Shown here piece by piece: positions 31,978-44,126 of a stretch of 64,000 bases of DNA. The notes under the pieces were generated by a model that saw only the letters and a program-made list of their open reading frames with translations, was not told the origin of the DNA and searched no databases. The stretch covers positions 38,982,547 to 39,046,546 of the forward strand of contig NC_041016.1 of assembly GCF_004193775.1 (NCBI RefSeq), given 5' to 3'. The position numbers were made by a program, and so were the translations under genes. Numbering within the stretch: the stretch's first letter is position 1; every line of letters starts with the position of its first letter. The DNA is from Glycine soja. Lineage: Eukaryota; Streptophyta; Magnoliopsida; Fabales; Fabaceae.

Positions 31978-33392
31978 TGTTAGTCAGTGAATACGACTAA
32001 CTTTTGTGTATAAAACTTGTGTAAATTGTATCAAACTCTTCCAATTTATGGTCATTTTGTTGTGTTATAAGTATTTGCTGTTAAGTATAGGTAATAAATA
32101 CTTAGTACTTCCATTTTGTGTGTTTAATAATCATTTTCTCTCAATTTTAGGTTAATTAGGCAAGCTTTGAAAAGTATTGTTTTTCACCTTCTCACTATGC
32201 CAATTTGCTGGCTTAGCAAGCGTCCGCTAAGCGCAACACTCATGGGCTAAGCGCGAGGAAGACTCTAGAAGAAGATTAGTTGTACAGGTTCACTAAGCGC
32301 ACCGCTTCATCTCACTAAGTGCACCGCATCAGTCCATCCGCTAAGCGAGAAAGGCACGCGCTAAGCCAAAATTCACTAATGTGCGCTAAGCGGACCATAA
32401 TTGCGCTAAGCACACGAGAACGAACAAGGACACCTATTTAAGCCAGAAATGAGATTTTGTGAAGGGATTTTGGAATGGGATTCAGAGCTTTGCATGCCTA
32501 TAGATTCTAGAGAGAGAAAGGTCCAAGTTCCAGAGAGTTTTGAGAGATTTTGTTGTGTGAAGATCTACAGAGACTAGAGCTTGAAGCAGAAGCCGTTCTA
32601 AGAGCTTGAGATGAGTTTGTGAGTGATTGTGAGATCCTAGAGGTGAAGGAGACATCCTCACCACTTGTATTTTTGCAATCTTTCATCTTGTTCTTCTCTT
32701 TGTTGTAAATGAGGCTTCCTGGTTATGGAAAGCTAAATCCTCTGTTGGATCTTCCCTGTAGGTACCTGATGTAAATATATTTCTATCTAATTAATGATGT
32801 TTTATGTGTTCTCTGTGCTATCTGCTTTTCACTCCAGTATGCTTTTACCTTGATCACGCAGATGCATGCTTTGTTAGGGTCATTTAGCAGTGGAAACTGG
32901 TCTGATTCTAAAGTCCTTGATAGTATAGGGCTAAGTTGTCGTACTATCATGAGGAATCGGGGTGCAATAATTTAGTTGTGTATGTGTGTCTTAATGCGGT
33001 CCTGGTTGAGTTTAGTCCAACAAGAGGAATCTGTGGATGATGCTTGATCAGGATTAGGCTAAACTATCATGAGGAATCAGGGTTTAGTATCTCAGGAGAC
33101 ACCATAGGAACACATGAGCGTTGTTAGATAAAGAATATCCTTTTAGCATCAGACACCTATTAGGAAGGCCAACGTGTTTTCTACTTGTTTTTACACATCA
33201 TTTCTCTCGCGTGATTTTCCTTTTTGCACAAATAGTTTACACACCTGTCCATATTAACACTTATCTTTACACACCAGACACCTATTTTCTGAAATAGCTT
33301 ACCAAATAACACAAGTTAACCGAGAGTTCGATACTCAATTCTTACCGTTTTATACTACTTGTGCGATCTGGTGCACTTGCCGGAAGCGAACA
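31978..33392 (+). repeat. X 3' LTR
   Basis: The LTR is 1,415 bp, starts TGTTAGTCAGTGAATACGAC and ends GCGAACA, followed by the agtgg duplication. It matches the two-part 5' LTR apart from substitutions and a 21-bp insertion near 33,336. Confidence 0.9.
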
Positions 33393-33397
33393 AGTGG

Positions 33398-34193
33398 CTG
33401 GAAGCAATTGCTAGTGCAACTAATGATGCAAAAATAATGATTAAGTCCTTAAAGAGAAACATCTTTGCTAGGTTTAGAGTGCCAAGACTTTCAAAGGTCC
33501 TCCAACACTACGATATTCGACACAAAGTAGCACCACCCTATCATCCACAAACAAATGGATGAGTTAAAGTTTCAAATAGGGAGATCAAAAGGATACTAGA
33601 AAAGACCGTAGCTACTTCAAGGAAAGATTGGGCTACAAAGCTTGATAATTGTTTATGAGCATATACAACAGCCTTCAAAACATCCATTGTCCTCTCCCTG
33701 TTTCAAATGGTGTACATAAAAGCATGCTACCTACCAGTGGAATTAGTTATAAAAGCTTATTGGGCCATGAAGTTCCTCAACTTTGACTCTAAAACATCTG
33801 AAGAGAAGAGGAAGGTACAACTGCAGGAACATGAAGAGATGTGACTCAATGCATATGAATCATCTAAGCTCTACAAAGAAAGAACCAAGAGGTACCATGA
33901 CAAAATGATCCTCCACAGAGAATTCAAGCCCATACGACAAGTATTGCTCTTCAACTCAAAATTAAAGTTGTTTCCCGAAAAATTAAAATTGAGATGGAGT
34001 GGTCCCTTTATCGTCAAAGACGTTAAGCCTTATGGAGCTATAGAGATAGAGGACCAATCCAAAGGCAGCAGCTAGTTGGTTAATGGCCAAAGGTTAATGG
34101 CCAAAGGTTAAAGATCTACTTTAGAGCAACACAAAACATCAAGCTAGTAGCATTAAAGAAGTACTTACTGGGAGACAACCCAACTTTTTAACT
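33398..34193 (+). pseudogene. Y integrase, second fragment
   Basis: It picks up exactly where 5,105 stopped. Readable pieces are LEAIASATNDAKIMIKSLKR, VAPPYHPQTNG, REIKRILEKTVATSRKDWA, LYKERTKRYHDKM and LKLRWSGPFIVKDVKPYGA, the core, C-terminal region and tail of Athila-like integrase. The segment with the second catalytic Asp is shortened and many stops and shifts are present. Confidence 0.85.
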
Positions 34194-35840
34194 CTTACTT
34201 TTTACATTACATTCATTTAGGATAGTTTTTAGCAATAAGTTTGGAGTCCAAAAAAAAAATTATTATCACTCAGTAGCATAGCACTAACTTGCATTTTTGA
34301 GTTTTGTTCATGTGCAGCCTTATTAATGGCCAGCTCGTTTAAAGGACCATGTACTTGCTTTCTTGGGAGGTGGCAAGGATGCAATGGATAAGAGAAGATG
34401 TTGAGGTCTCTTCAAACCTAACTAAAACTTTCTCTACCCCTTTCTTTTACTTTTTGTTAATTTCACATTATTAGTTTAGTTGTTTGGTATATGTGTGGTA
34501 GTTTAGGAATATGTTTATTATTACAAAGATAAGGAAACACAAGTGATTAAGAAGCATCACCATTTTCTTGCAAAAAACACATAAAATAAAACAAATTTTT
34601 GTGCTTAAATCATTCTTTGTGTGGTTGAACTCAAATACTAAAAGTGAAGACCATTGATTTTTCTTGATTGAAATGTGTAATGAGTTTGGCATGAAAAATT
34701 AAAAGCAAATAAAGTAACTTTTGTAGACCTAGCCCAGTGAGTGAGTGATCCTTATAATGATACAAATATATATTGAGAGGCATTCTTATTTCACTCACAA
34801 TAGACTTTGATTGAATCTCTTGTATATTGATTGCAATTGTATGCATTGAAATGATCAAGGCCATGCTTGCATGTTTAGCCAAGAGCCAAAAAGCCAACCC
34901 TACATTGTTTATCCCTTGCACCTTACTTTGAGCTTAATTGATGTATTCTTTTATAATTCCCTAACCTTGAAATTTATATTTTTATATAGCCGCTACTACC
35001 CTTAACTTAAAGGATAGGAGAGCATAAGTCTAGGAATTGGGAAAAGTTTTAAGTCTAGAGTGATAATGCACCACTCAAAGGGAACAAAATAAAGGGTACC
35101 AAACAAGCTATCACGTGAACAAAGGTTGAAAGCATTATCCTCATTCTCTCTTGCAAAGTATTGAAAAACGAAAAATCTGAAAAACAGACAAATAAAAAAA
35201 AACAAGAAAGAAGCAAAGTAAAGAAAAAATAAAAAAAATTGAGGACAAAGCAAAGTATGCATGAAATTGAAAATCTAGGGTACAAAGGATTGGTAGGAAG
35301 TGAATGAAATGAAATGAATAGACTAATGCTTTCCTTCCTCTAAAATTACTTTGAAATATCTAGAAAAACCAATACTTAGCCCCTTTACAAGCCAATAAAG
35401 TCCTTAGTGATCTCTGCATGCCTTTGATGTATTGATTAACTTGAGATGAAAGTCAAAGTTGAAATTTGGTGTTCTAAGATGTGAATTAAGTGAAACCCTT
35501 ACCCAAGCGAAATCATGAGCTTAAGAGTGAAACACTTTATGAAAGGACAAGTTGCTATGTGATTAGATTTGTAATGCAACTCTTGTTGCATGTTTTGAAC
35601 TTTGAAAATGATTGGTTGAGCTAAAAAGCTAAATATAGGCATCGTACTTAGACGATTGAAGCACATAATCAAATAAATCATTGAATAAAAAGGGGGAATG
35701 CAAGAAAAGTGTGCTTATAACTTATCATTGTGAATCCTTGTTCTTATTTTTAGTCTAGTTTTATTTTAAGTTTTCACTGGTCAGTTTTTTTTTTCGTTCA
35801 GTCTTGCTTGAGGACAATCAAAGTTCTAAGTTTGGAGTGT
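34194..35840 (+). other. Y post-pol region, no gene seen
   Basis: It begins just after the gggagacaacccaa signature that follows pol in such elements and ends with ttgaggacaatcaaagttct and a G-rich stretch before the LTR. No readable env-like frame was found. Confidence 0.65.
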
Positions 35841-36685
35841 TGATAAACGTCAAATTTAACGTATTTTCATATGAAATTTGAGACGTTTATTTGATACTTT
35901 AGGCCTTGTTTCGAATCAAATTCATTATGTTTTTAATTTTTAATATATTTTAGATAGGAATTATGATCTTAGAAGTTTTTAATATGAATTTGTGAGTTTT
36001 TACAGAGAAATAGGGCAATTTTATAAGGTAGCCTCCCTTACGCAAAGTATAGGCCGCTCAAGCCAACTCAAACAAAGGAGAAGATGAAATTTTACAGAAG
36101 ATATCTCGCTTAAGTGAGGAGCATGCCAAACAATATGTCTAGAAACTGAATTAATTCAAAACAGAAATAATTATGGAGATAAAGCTCGAAGATAAATGAA
36201 GAAAATCACTTGGGAGATAATTACAACAATTAAAAAATATTATATTAGCTGAAGAGATAATTTCCTTGTATAGATTATATTATTTTGTAAAATAAGGAGA
36301 TTATTTGCCTTTATTAAACACATCTATGATTCTATAAATAGAGAGGCATAAGCAACAACAATAAAACACCTCAATGTTAGCATCTCAATGTTATTGTTTC
36401 CATCTACAATTATTATCATGCCAACAAGTAACTTCTTACCTTCTATTTTAATTTCTGTTATTAAATTTTCAGCACATTAATCTCTAGCAAAATATATATT
36501 TTATTTTTTGTTTTTATTAGTTTTAGTTTTAGGTATTTTAAAATATGAAAACACGAAAATATTTTTATCCAAAAGGTTTTAATTTGAATATTCATCCTTG
36601 CACTATTCCCTTCGGAGACGACCTAAGCTTCGGTTCAGTACTACAATTGGAATTCGATTACACTAGGTCGACGTAAATCCTAACA
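35841..36685 (+). repeat. Y 3' LTR
   Basis: It begins TGATAAACGTCAAATTTAAC after a purine-rich tract and ends near GTAAATCCTAACA, about 845 bp. The boundaries come from the typical start and end motifs only, since the 5' partner is outside the window. Confidence 0.7.
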
Positions 36686-38060
36686 TAATTAAAACATTAG
36701 CAAACATCAAGAACATTTGTCAGAAGCTCTAAACTTGGTCCAATTGTGGAAAGAAGGATATACAAGTATTGATCCCTTTAACTATCCAACATGGGGAACT
36801 CATCTAGATGGAGAGGTGTCTGTTTTTCTTACTACAAACAAGAACTTATTTTTAGGGAGTTTCCTTGAAGGGAGCATGTGAAGCTTAATCTTAATGGTTT
36901 AATCATATAACACTCTCCTTCTAGCAGAAGATGATATCCTCCTGGAGTTCAACTGTAAAGAAGCATTGATGCAACTTCAAATGCCATGTTGTTCTTAAAG
37001 CTCGTGGATCTAAAATAGTTGATAGGGATCATTGTTTTTCTTAATATCATCTTGCCCTGGGTCTACTAGACCTTAGAACAACATTCTTTACTAAAGACCT
37101 AGACTTAGGTTATTGTGAAGGAAGTTTAATGTTCAAGCTTTGGGAGAAATTAGACTATAATATTGAACTAAAGATGATGTTGGCTGTCTACTGAGAAGAA
37201 ATTCACAAAAAGGAAGCATTTTACTCTACAAAGACACGATGTATGTCTGCCTTTTCTGTTTAGAACACAATTTCATTGTGTTGCCACTCCATCCACTCAG
37301 TTCAAGATATCAATGGGCAAATTGACTCATTTTGGTCTTGTTCATTGCTACAAAGGGAAGGAAAAGCTAGTTGAAGAAGATGAAGATGGACCCCCAACTC
37401 ACTATATTAGAGTTTGTTGAGGTTGTCCTTTTCAGCATGAGATTGATGAAATCATGACAAAGCTAAATAAGATCAGTGAAGACTGGAAGACTCTTTTTAG
37501 GGTAAAGAAATTCAGGGCACCCTACTCTGGTTTGGAACCAAAGGATAAATTCCCTATAGATGGGTATCATCTAAAGAATGGAAAAACCAATTTCTGCTTT
37601 GGTCACCAAGGCTTTATCTATCCATCAAATCATAATACACTTGTTAATCGGACAACGTGATTCTATTATCAGTTGGACAAAGGATACTCCTTTGTTGTTT
37701 ATCTACCTCACTTAATCTTTTTCTTCATACGACCAAAAGATGCTATTGTTGAAGATCCAAACGAGATTCTACAAGAATATCAACCTCCATATACTATCAA
37801 TACAATTATGAAGATTTGAAGAATGAGTTGTGGGCAACTTAGGCTACTCTACAAACTTCTCTTCTATATCAAAAATATTCTAAAAAAGATACTAAGAAGA
37901 AAAATTTGATTGCAAACTACTTCTACAAGAAGCTAAGTTTGGCACCTTCATCATCATCATCTGACTCAAACTCAAATTCCTCACTTGGACCTTTTCCTGG
38001 TGAGAATACTTGAGTATTTTTTTATGATTGCCAACTAAAAGGGGGAGTGGTTATATAAAA
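36686..38060 (+). pseudogene. Unrecognised decayed coding-like sequence
   Basis: Several adjoining plus-strand stretches look like old protein code, for example TKLNKISEDWKTLFRVKKF and FCFGHQGFIYPSNHNTL near 37,454-37,660, then PKDAIVEDPNEILQEYQPPY near 37,734-37,795, and a Ser-rich end near 37,960. Frames shift repeatedly and stops are common. An aaagggggag tract at about 38,038 hints at a retroelement end. I do not recognise the family. Confidence 0.4.
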
Positions 38061-38531
38061 AAAAAAAGACATGCTTTGAGGTAGCAAAAACAAGATTAAG
38101 AGAAAAGAAAGCAGATCATCATCCAAAGGGGCATCAATCTCAATGGGAGTATTTAGTCTTATCTTTTTCTCTTCTTGTTTTATTCATGTATCAACCATAA
38201 CACATCATCTTGATGTGAAAATCTTTATCTATAAAATGAGATGTTCTTGAGACTTTATACTAAATTCTCTTTCTCCTTTTATAGCTTCTTTGATATTTGA
38301 TTGAAACATATCTTTTAACATGGCTCATGGCTTGCGTCTTAAAACTCTTGCATCTTTTCTTATTGTGTTTTGTTGTTTTGGCTGATGTATCTAACACTTG
38401 ATTCCCTCATGGCTTTTAACATTTTTTTTCTATATAAGGTTTAGACACTTGGTTCAACAAAACAAATACTATCATACTTGTATAAATAAATTTGAGCTAA
38501 TGATATCATTAGTACTAATTCATTAATAATA

Positions 38532-38538
<7 letters not shown>

Positions 38539-38607
<69 letters not shown>

Positions 38608-38620
38608 TGTGTGTGTGTGT
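38539..38620. repeat. (TA)n-(GT)n microsatellite
   Basis: About 33 TA units run to 38,604 and are followed by eight GT units. Such loci are usually length-variable. Confidence 0.95.
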
Positions 38621-41600
38621 GAATTTGAAACCAATTAAGTTATGTATGTTATACTTTTCATTTACATTTCAAGAAATCCTATATGCCTAATGGTTAAAGG
38701 GTATTTCTTTATTGTGAAAGTATAATGTAAAGGATTCTATCCTCACCACTTAAACTTTTGATCGATAATATTTTCTCCCTTATTTTCATAGGCCACACCA
38801 ACAATGACACATTAGTATCCGCATTAACTATCTCATCAATGCCATTTCATTGGTCATGTTATTCATCAGTGCCACATTGCTCTCTGTTTCAATTGTCAGT
38901 GCCATGTTAGCAAAATCTATTAAAAATTAGATGATTGAATTGGCTAAAATGAAACTTGGGGAACTAGAATCACATAATTGTGATACTTAAGAGACCAAAA
39001 GTGCAATTAAACCAATTAGTTTTAGGTCCTTACATTTTTCACTTTATTGAATTAGCTCCATATCCTTATTATTTTTACTTTTTCATCCCTGAATTTTTTG
39101 TTGTCACTATGATTAATTCCCACTATTAATTAGTTTGTCTATGTTAAAGCCCCATGCCACTTGAATTCCAAAATCACCAATTGTCATGTGTTAAAAATTT
39201 GCATTTATTCATCTATATATTTTACTTCATTTTTTGTCATCCTACTCAAACCATTGTGCTTGCTTACCTCTTCCCTTGTTGTCGTTTCCCCCAAGGTCCT
39301 CAAGCCCTTCTGGTTCATCACATGCACCTCTGTTAGCTCCCCAACCTTGATATGGCGACAATCTTAATGGGCCAAGTGCAAGTTAGTTGTTTCTTGTCGC
39401 TAATATTATTTTTCATTCATGACTTGCCCCATGCACATCATCATCATGATTCATATTAGGGTTGAGGAGCTACCAGAGGTGGCATGCAACAAACTGGAAG
39501 GGTTTGAGGACTTAGTAGAAACATTATCAAGGGAAGAGGCAAGTGAGGATAGTGGTTTAGAGTAGAATAAAAAATATGTTAAACATACAAATGATTGGAA
39601 AGGAATGGCAAGTGAGGTCAGTGGTTTAGAGTAGAATAAAAAATATGTTAAACATATAAATGATTGGAAAGGAATGCTTCTATGAGAAGGCTAGGGCAAG
39701 AAAGGAAGGAAAGTAAAATGCCCTAAATGAGCAATTGAAAAATTATTGAGGCTTGCATGTGTTGTGTAGACAAATAGTTGAATGTGTGTGATTTTTCTCA
39801 ATTCTTATTTTTTTTATAAAACATACAAATAATAAATTAAAATTAAGTTATATTAAATAATTGGGTTGGGTTTGGTGCATGCATTCAACACCAAAAACCA
39901 CTACCCAATGTAAACAACAAAGGATTTGATTATGTTGGATAGGATTTTACCTAAACATCTAAAATACCCTACCCACAAAGAATTTGGGTTGGGTTGGATT
40001 GGTTTGAGTTCATAGGTACTCATACTTGTGAACGCCTCTAGTTTTTATTCCTCTTCATAGTTGCCTAGATTTCCTTTTTGGGTTCCTCTCAAACTTGAGT
40101 CTTAGGTTGTCACCCCTTTATTCTTGGAGAAATTATCAAGAAAACCTTGAACAACTACCTATATATGGTCCAACCAATATTTATACAATACATAATTAAA
40201 TTTTATGATTAACAAAAAAAAGTTAATAACACTAACAAATACTATGATAATTGAGGACTACTTAATAACCGAGAGAGCCAAAACTCTTTTTGAGATGGAC
40301 TCGTTTGTTGCTATCAAAATGGTTCATAGTGGGAATGCCCACTCAAAATATCTGGGATATTGTCTGCCCTAGTCTTGATGACTAGTCTCCAAATCTCTCA
40401 TACTCTCGGGGAAACGAATAAATGTGCAGATTTTTTAATCAATTTTGAAACAACAACAATCACACTAGAAATGAGGTTGAATAGTGTCTTAATCAAAGAT
40501 AATAACTTTATACAATACAAAGTTTATCACAAGTTCAAAAAGATATATATACTGGAGTCTTCTACTGATAAAAAATAAGTTTTGATAAAGCTGAGTTCGA
40601 ATTGTCTAGTAAATATATGAAATAGAGTTCTATAACAGTTTTTCAAGTCAACACTTGGTACAAAAAAAGGTGACAGAAAAAGCTAAGAAAATGCTTAAGA
40701 AAACCGATAAGGAGAAACATAGAAACACTTGATTTATACTGGTTTACTCAAATAGAGCTATGTCCAGTTCTGCTTTACACAATAGTAAAGGGTTCCACTA
40801 ATGAAAAACTTTGATTGCAAAACAAGTATTTTATTCTGCCACTCCTGGCTATAGAAGAATTCTTCTAGCCACTTCTGACACTATCTTAGACTCTCCCTGA
40901 ATTTAAGAAAACCCAGGTATTTTTTAACACAACCATTCTTGGATTTCACAAACAATAGTTTGAATAAATACAAAGATTCAACAACACTCAGTGAGTGAAT
41001 AAACAATAAAGCTCAAGTATAAAGTAACTTTTCTTAGCAAAGGATAAACAATGAAAGATTAGATGTATTGTCCAATAATTTCTGTCGGGTTTCACTTAAG
41101 AGATTTTCTCATTTCTTTATGATATTTTTTCGTTGTTTGTTTTTGGATAGAGACTTCCTTTTATAGACTTCAGTGAAGGAGCCGTTATTAGATTTGCATT
41201 GAGTCTTTGAAATGACCATTGTCTCACACTGAGAGGCGAGGCGACATGGCACACTCTGATTGGAGAGGAAAGGAATAAAAGTACAGATAACACATGTGTT
41301 CCTTGTCCTCATCAAAAACAACCCTTGAGGAATATCTTGTATATATAGACATTCTATTCTCTTCTATTTTGTTATTTCCTTAAATTCAACTTTTAGTAAT
41401 TCAAATAGAGACAAAATGAATTTTTGAGCAAGAATATCTGCACTTCCCTCTTCAGCTAGCATAACTTTTTATACTTCATTGGATGTCACATATAAGAGTA
41501 TATAAGAGACTTATATCAACTGGACACTAGTGTTCAACACACTTAGTGTATAACAATGATTATCATAACGAGTGGACACTATAGTTTTTACAACGCGTTG

Positions 41601-42452
41601 GACATTGGTTGTATATTTTAAAACATTTTTCACCTTTAGTATGGATGAGTATGGACGAGATATGTAAATAACAAATAAGTTTTTTAACAAAGTTGATCTG
41701 ATCCACTTAACATTAGTTCATTAGATTATCAATAATTTATACTTTTTATAAATATCAAAATCTAAGATGTGAATGATTGTCAAGACCTAACAAATTTGAA
41801 ACATTATGGTAGTTACATATCACTATTTTAGATTAAGCTTCTCCTTTACTCGCCTTGTTCATGAAGGACAACTCCACTAGAGGTTGCTCTCTTTCTGAGT
41901 CTTGTTTTTCCTTTCATTATCAAAGAAACATATATAAAAAAATAGAGGGACCACACGGCAGTTGCTAACAACGACCTTACACATAGTTGTTCCAAACCTT
42001 AAAAGTAGCGTAATCTATCAGAAAAATAAGCCTTTGCCAGGAAACTGTGCATGAAGACAAAGCGCTATAAATATATATCCAAATGAAGACAATTGCTATT
42101 AATTTGCAGTTTTGGAGTCAAAGTTCAAGAACCCCAATTAGTTTTGTTTGAACACAATTGCCTTCTCAATTTCCCCTTGAGTTTCCAAACCAAGTTAAAA
42201 TACGGTTTTGGATTTGGTCCGTGGACCCCACGCCTCAAATTCAACCTCAATTTGGCTGGATATCTACCTTCTCAGAAAATGTTTACATACACTTAACTCA
42301 TTCTTTATTAATATTACACTAGACTCGTTCTCCCTTTTGTTTCTTCTACGTAATTACACTAGCTATCAACATTTAAAAAATCAAAAGTGAAGAACTCGGT
42401 GAAACAACATGGAAAATCATGCAACTAAAAGAAAATAAAAATACGAAATATG
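38621..42452. other. Intergenic region, no gene seen
   Basis: AT-rich sequence with no convincing exon. It holds a 69-bp tandem duplication and, at about 40,620-41,100, a stretch whose layout (tactggtttactcaaatag, repeated cacttctgg-like phrases) loosely recalls the copia LTR at 47.1-48.3 kb. That likeness is too weak to call. Confidence 0.5.
39538..39675. repeat. 69-bp tandem duplication
   Basis: Two adjacent units beginning ggcaagtgagg differ at about three positions. The unit contains ttagagtagaataaaaaata. Confidence 0.9.
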
Positions 42453-42460
42453 TATAAAAG
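42453..42460 (+). promoter_or_regulatory. TATA box of the MYND-RING gene
   Basis: TATAAAAG lies 131 bp upstream of the chosen start codon, a normal distance for a plant promoter with a transcription start near 42,485-42,495. Confidence 0.6.
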
Positions 42461-42590
42461 GACACTGATCCATTCTTCCACGACTCCAACCATTATTTAC
42501 CAACTACGTAGCACTCTCTTTTGGTTTGTTTTAGACCTCTAAATTTTGTGATAAGATAATCACCAGGTTTTGGAATTTGGATGCCCGTAT

Positions 42591-44126
42591 ATGGTGGACC
42601 TAAATTGGCTTTTTGTTTTACTTGGTTTGGGAGAAAAGGGAGCACCCATTTCTGATAACACCAAAGCTTGGCATCAGATATTGTTGCTGACAATTGTGAT
42701 TGGAATCTGGTGGCTATTGTGTCATTTTGCAGATGATAGAGAAGTCAATCCCAATATCAACGAGGTTGATGACGAGCTGGGGGAGATGGAGCACCCCAAT
42801 GATGAACTAGACCATTTTTTTGATGAGGATGATCACCGGGCAGCCGTCGTGGTCGGTGATGAAGCTCGTGGGAGACACGGTGGTTGTTCCATCTGTGGGG
42901 ATTTTAGCACCACAAGGTGTGCTCGCTGCAAGGCTGCTAGATACTGGTTAGTACAGTTAAATGGTTATATTTTATTTTGATTTTAATTAATTTCAATATA
43001 TTAATGATAGTGTAAAAAAATATTTACTTGTTATTCGATCATTAATATTTAAATATGATCAAATTTCTATTTTTTATGTTAAAATATAGTTTTGATATAA
43101 TCATGGATAATTTTGACTCAAATTAAGAGTTAGAAAACTATAAAAATATATTATTTTTAAAGATAAAAGATGAAAACAAATTTTAATTAAAAGATAAAAC
43201 AAAAACATATTTGAACCTAATTTTTATAATAACTACTGTCAACATTATATTTCAAATGATTTCTAAACGAATGACGACTGTAAAAATGTTTAGTCTGGAG
43301 AATCATGAAATTAAACTCATTTATTTTTCATTAAAAAAACTCATTTATTTTTTTAGATCGATTTTTAATTCAAGACCACGTCACAATATCTTAGTTGCGG
43401 TCCTGCGGATTTTTGTTAAATTGCGCAGGGAGTATTTTCTGGTCAACATATATAGTAATAGGGATAATTGTTAGCAAGTTAGCATTTTAAAATTTTAACG
43501 ATACAACTTGTATGTGTATATATTGTCCAAAAGAATAATTAATGATTAACTGACACACTGTGTGTGATGCATAGACCCCAACTGAGAAGAAAGTTCACAA
43601 GAAAAAGAAAGAAAGAAAATGTTAATTGTGATAGGTGACCAGAACGATAGATGTGTAAAAATATATTTAGCAGAAATTGGCCATTTGACCAACAACGGCC
43701 AAGAATACAACTATTATTTAATAAGATATAAGGATGATTAAGTGGTAGTTGGAAAAAGATGATGGAAAAAAAAGAAGAAAAATATAATGTGAATTTAAAT
43801 ATTTTAATTAATATTTTTAACAAAACTAATAAATTAACATTCATCTATAAAAGAAACAACAATTATTTAAAAATCTTTGTTTCTTCTATGCAAATTGAAA
43901 AAGGAAAACAAAACAAAAAATATTAATTTCTTATGAATTGATATGCAAAGTGATTTTTTTTTCTTTTTTGCGGTTTTTTTATTTTGTTATTAGCTCAGGG
44001 AAATGCCAAATTATACATTGGAGGTTGGGGCATAAATATGAATGTTCTGAATCAGGGACTGCAGCAGATGAAGCGAGACCAACTCATGATCATGGAACCT
44101 CCAAGCTTGTCGAGAAGTCGGAAATG
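42591..44126 (+). other. Exons 1-2: membrane anchor, acidic stretch, MYND finger 1
   Basis: ATG at 42,591 is the first in frame after the TATA box. [20 protein letters not shown] is the hydrophobic anchor. Exon 1 ends in the middle of the fifth zinc-ligand Cys codon (TG at 42,945-42,946), and exon 2 supplies its last base at 43,994. All seven Cys and the His of a MYND finger are then present. Exon 2 ends at a strong donor (gtaagg) in phase 0. No further exon of this type is found before 55,578, which is also entered in phase 0. That supports one long gene. Confidence 0.75.

Larger units (their letters stand above)
5106..33392 (+). mobile_element. Large Ty3/gypsy element X lacking RT/RNase H/integrase (probably non-autonomous)
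   Basis: X has matching LTRs starting TGTTAGTC and ending GCGAACA, flanked by the 5-bp duplication agtgg (5,101-5,105 and 33,393-33,397). Removing two later insertions (Z and SIRE1-B) leaves LTR, a tRNA-Asp-type primer site, gag, protease, a 1.9-kb repeat-rich spacer, an env-like frame and the second LTR. There is no room for reverse transcriptase, RNase H or integrase: protease is followed within 70 bp by a sequence that normally comes just after pol in Athila-type elements. X therefore must have moved with enzymes from a partner element. Confidence 0.85.
4697..36685 (+). mobile_element. Ty3/gypsy Athila/Calypso-like element Y, split by nested insertions
   Basis: Y is the oldest layer of the stack. 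Its visible pieces are 4,697-5,105 (integrase, first part), 33,398-34,193 (integrase, second part), 34,194-35,840 (post-pol region) and the 3' LTR. Everything between 5,106 and 33,392 is element X with its own nested insertions. Codon order across the split is consistent with one ancestral integrase gene. The 5' half lies left of the window, beyond SIRE1 copy A. Confidence 0.8.

Noticed and set aside
40620..41350. Second W-type LTR, making a full element with 47.1-48.3 kb
   Set aside because: The likeness is limited to a few phrases, orientation is the same but no boundary motif or target duplication was found, and W pol lies on the other side.
42900..42950. Apparent loss of a zinc-ligand Cys (Trp instead) in both MYND fingers
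   Set aside because: The Trp codon spans a splice donor. Splicing to the CTCA acceptor restores Cys in both fingers.
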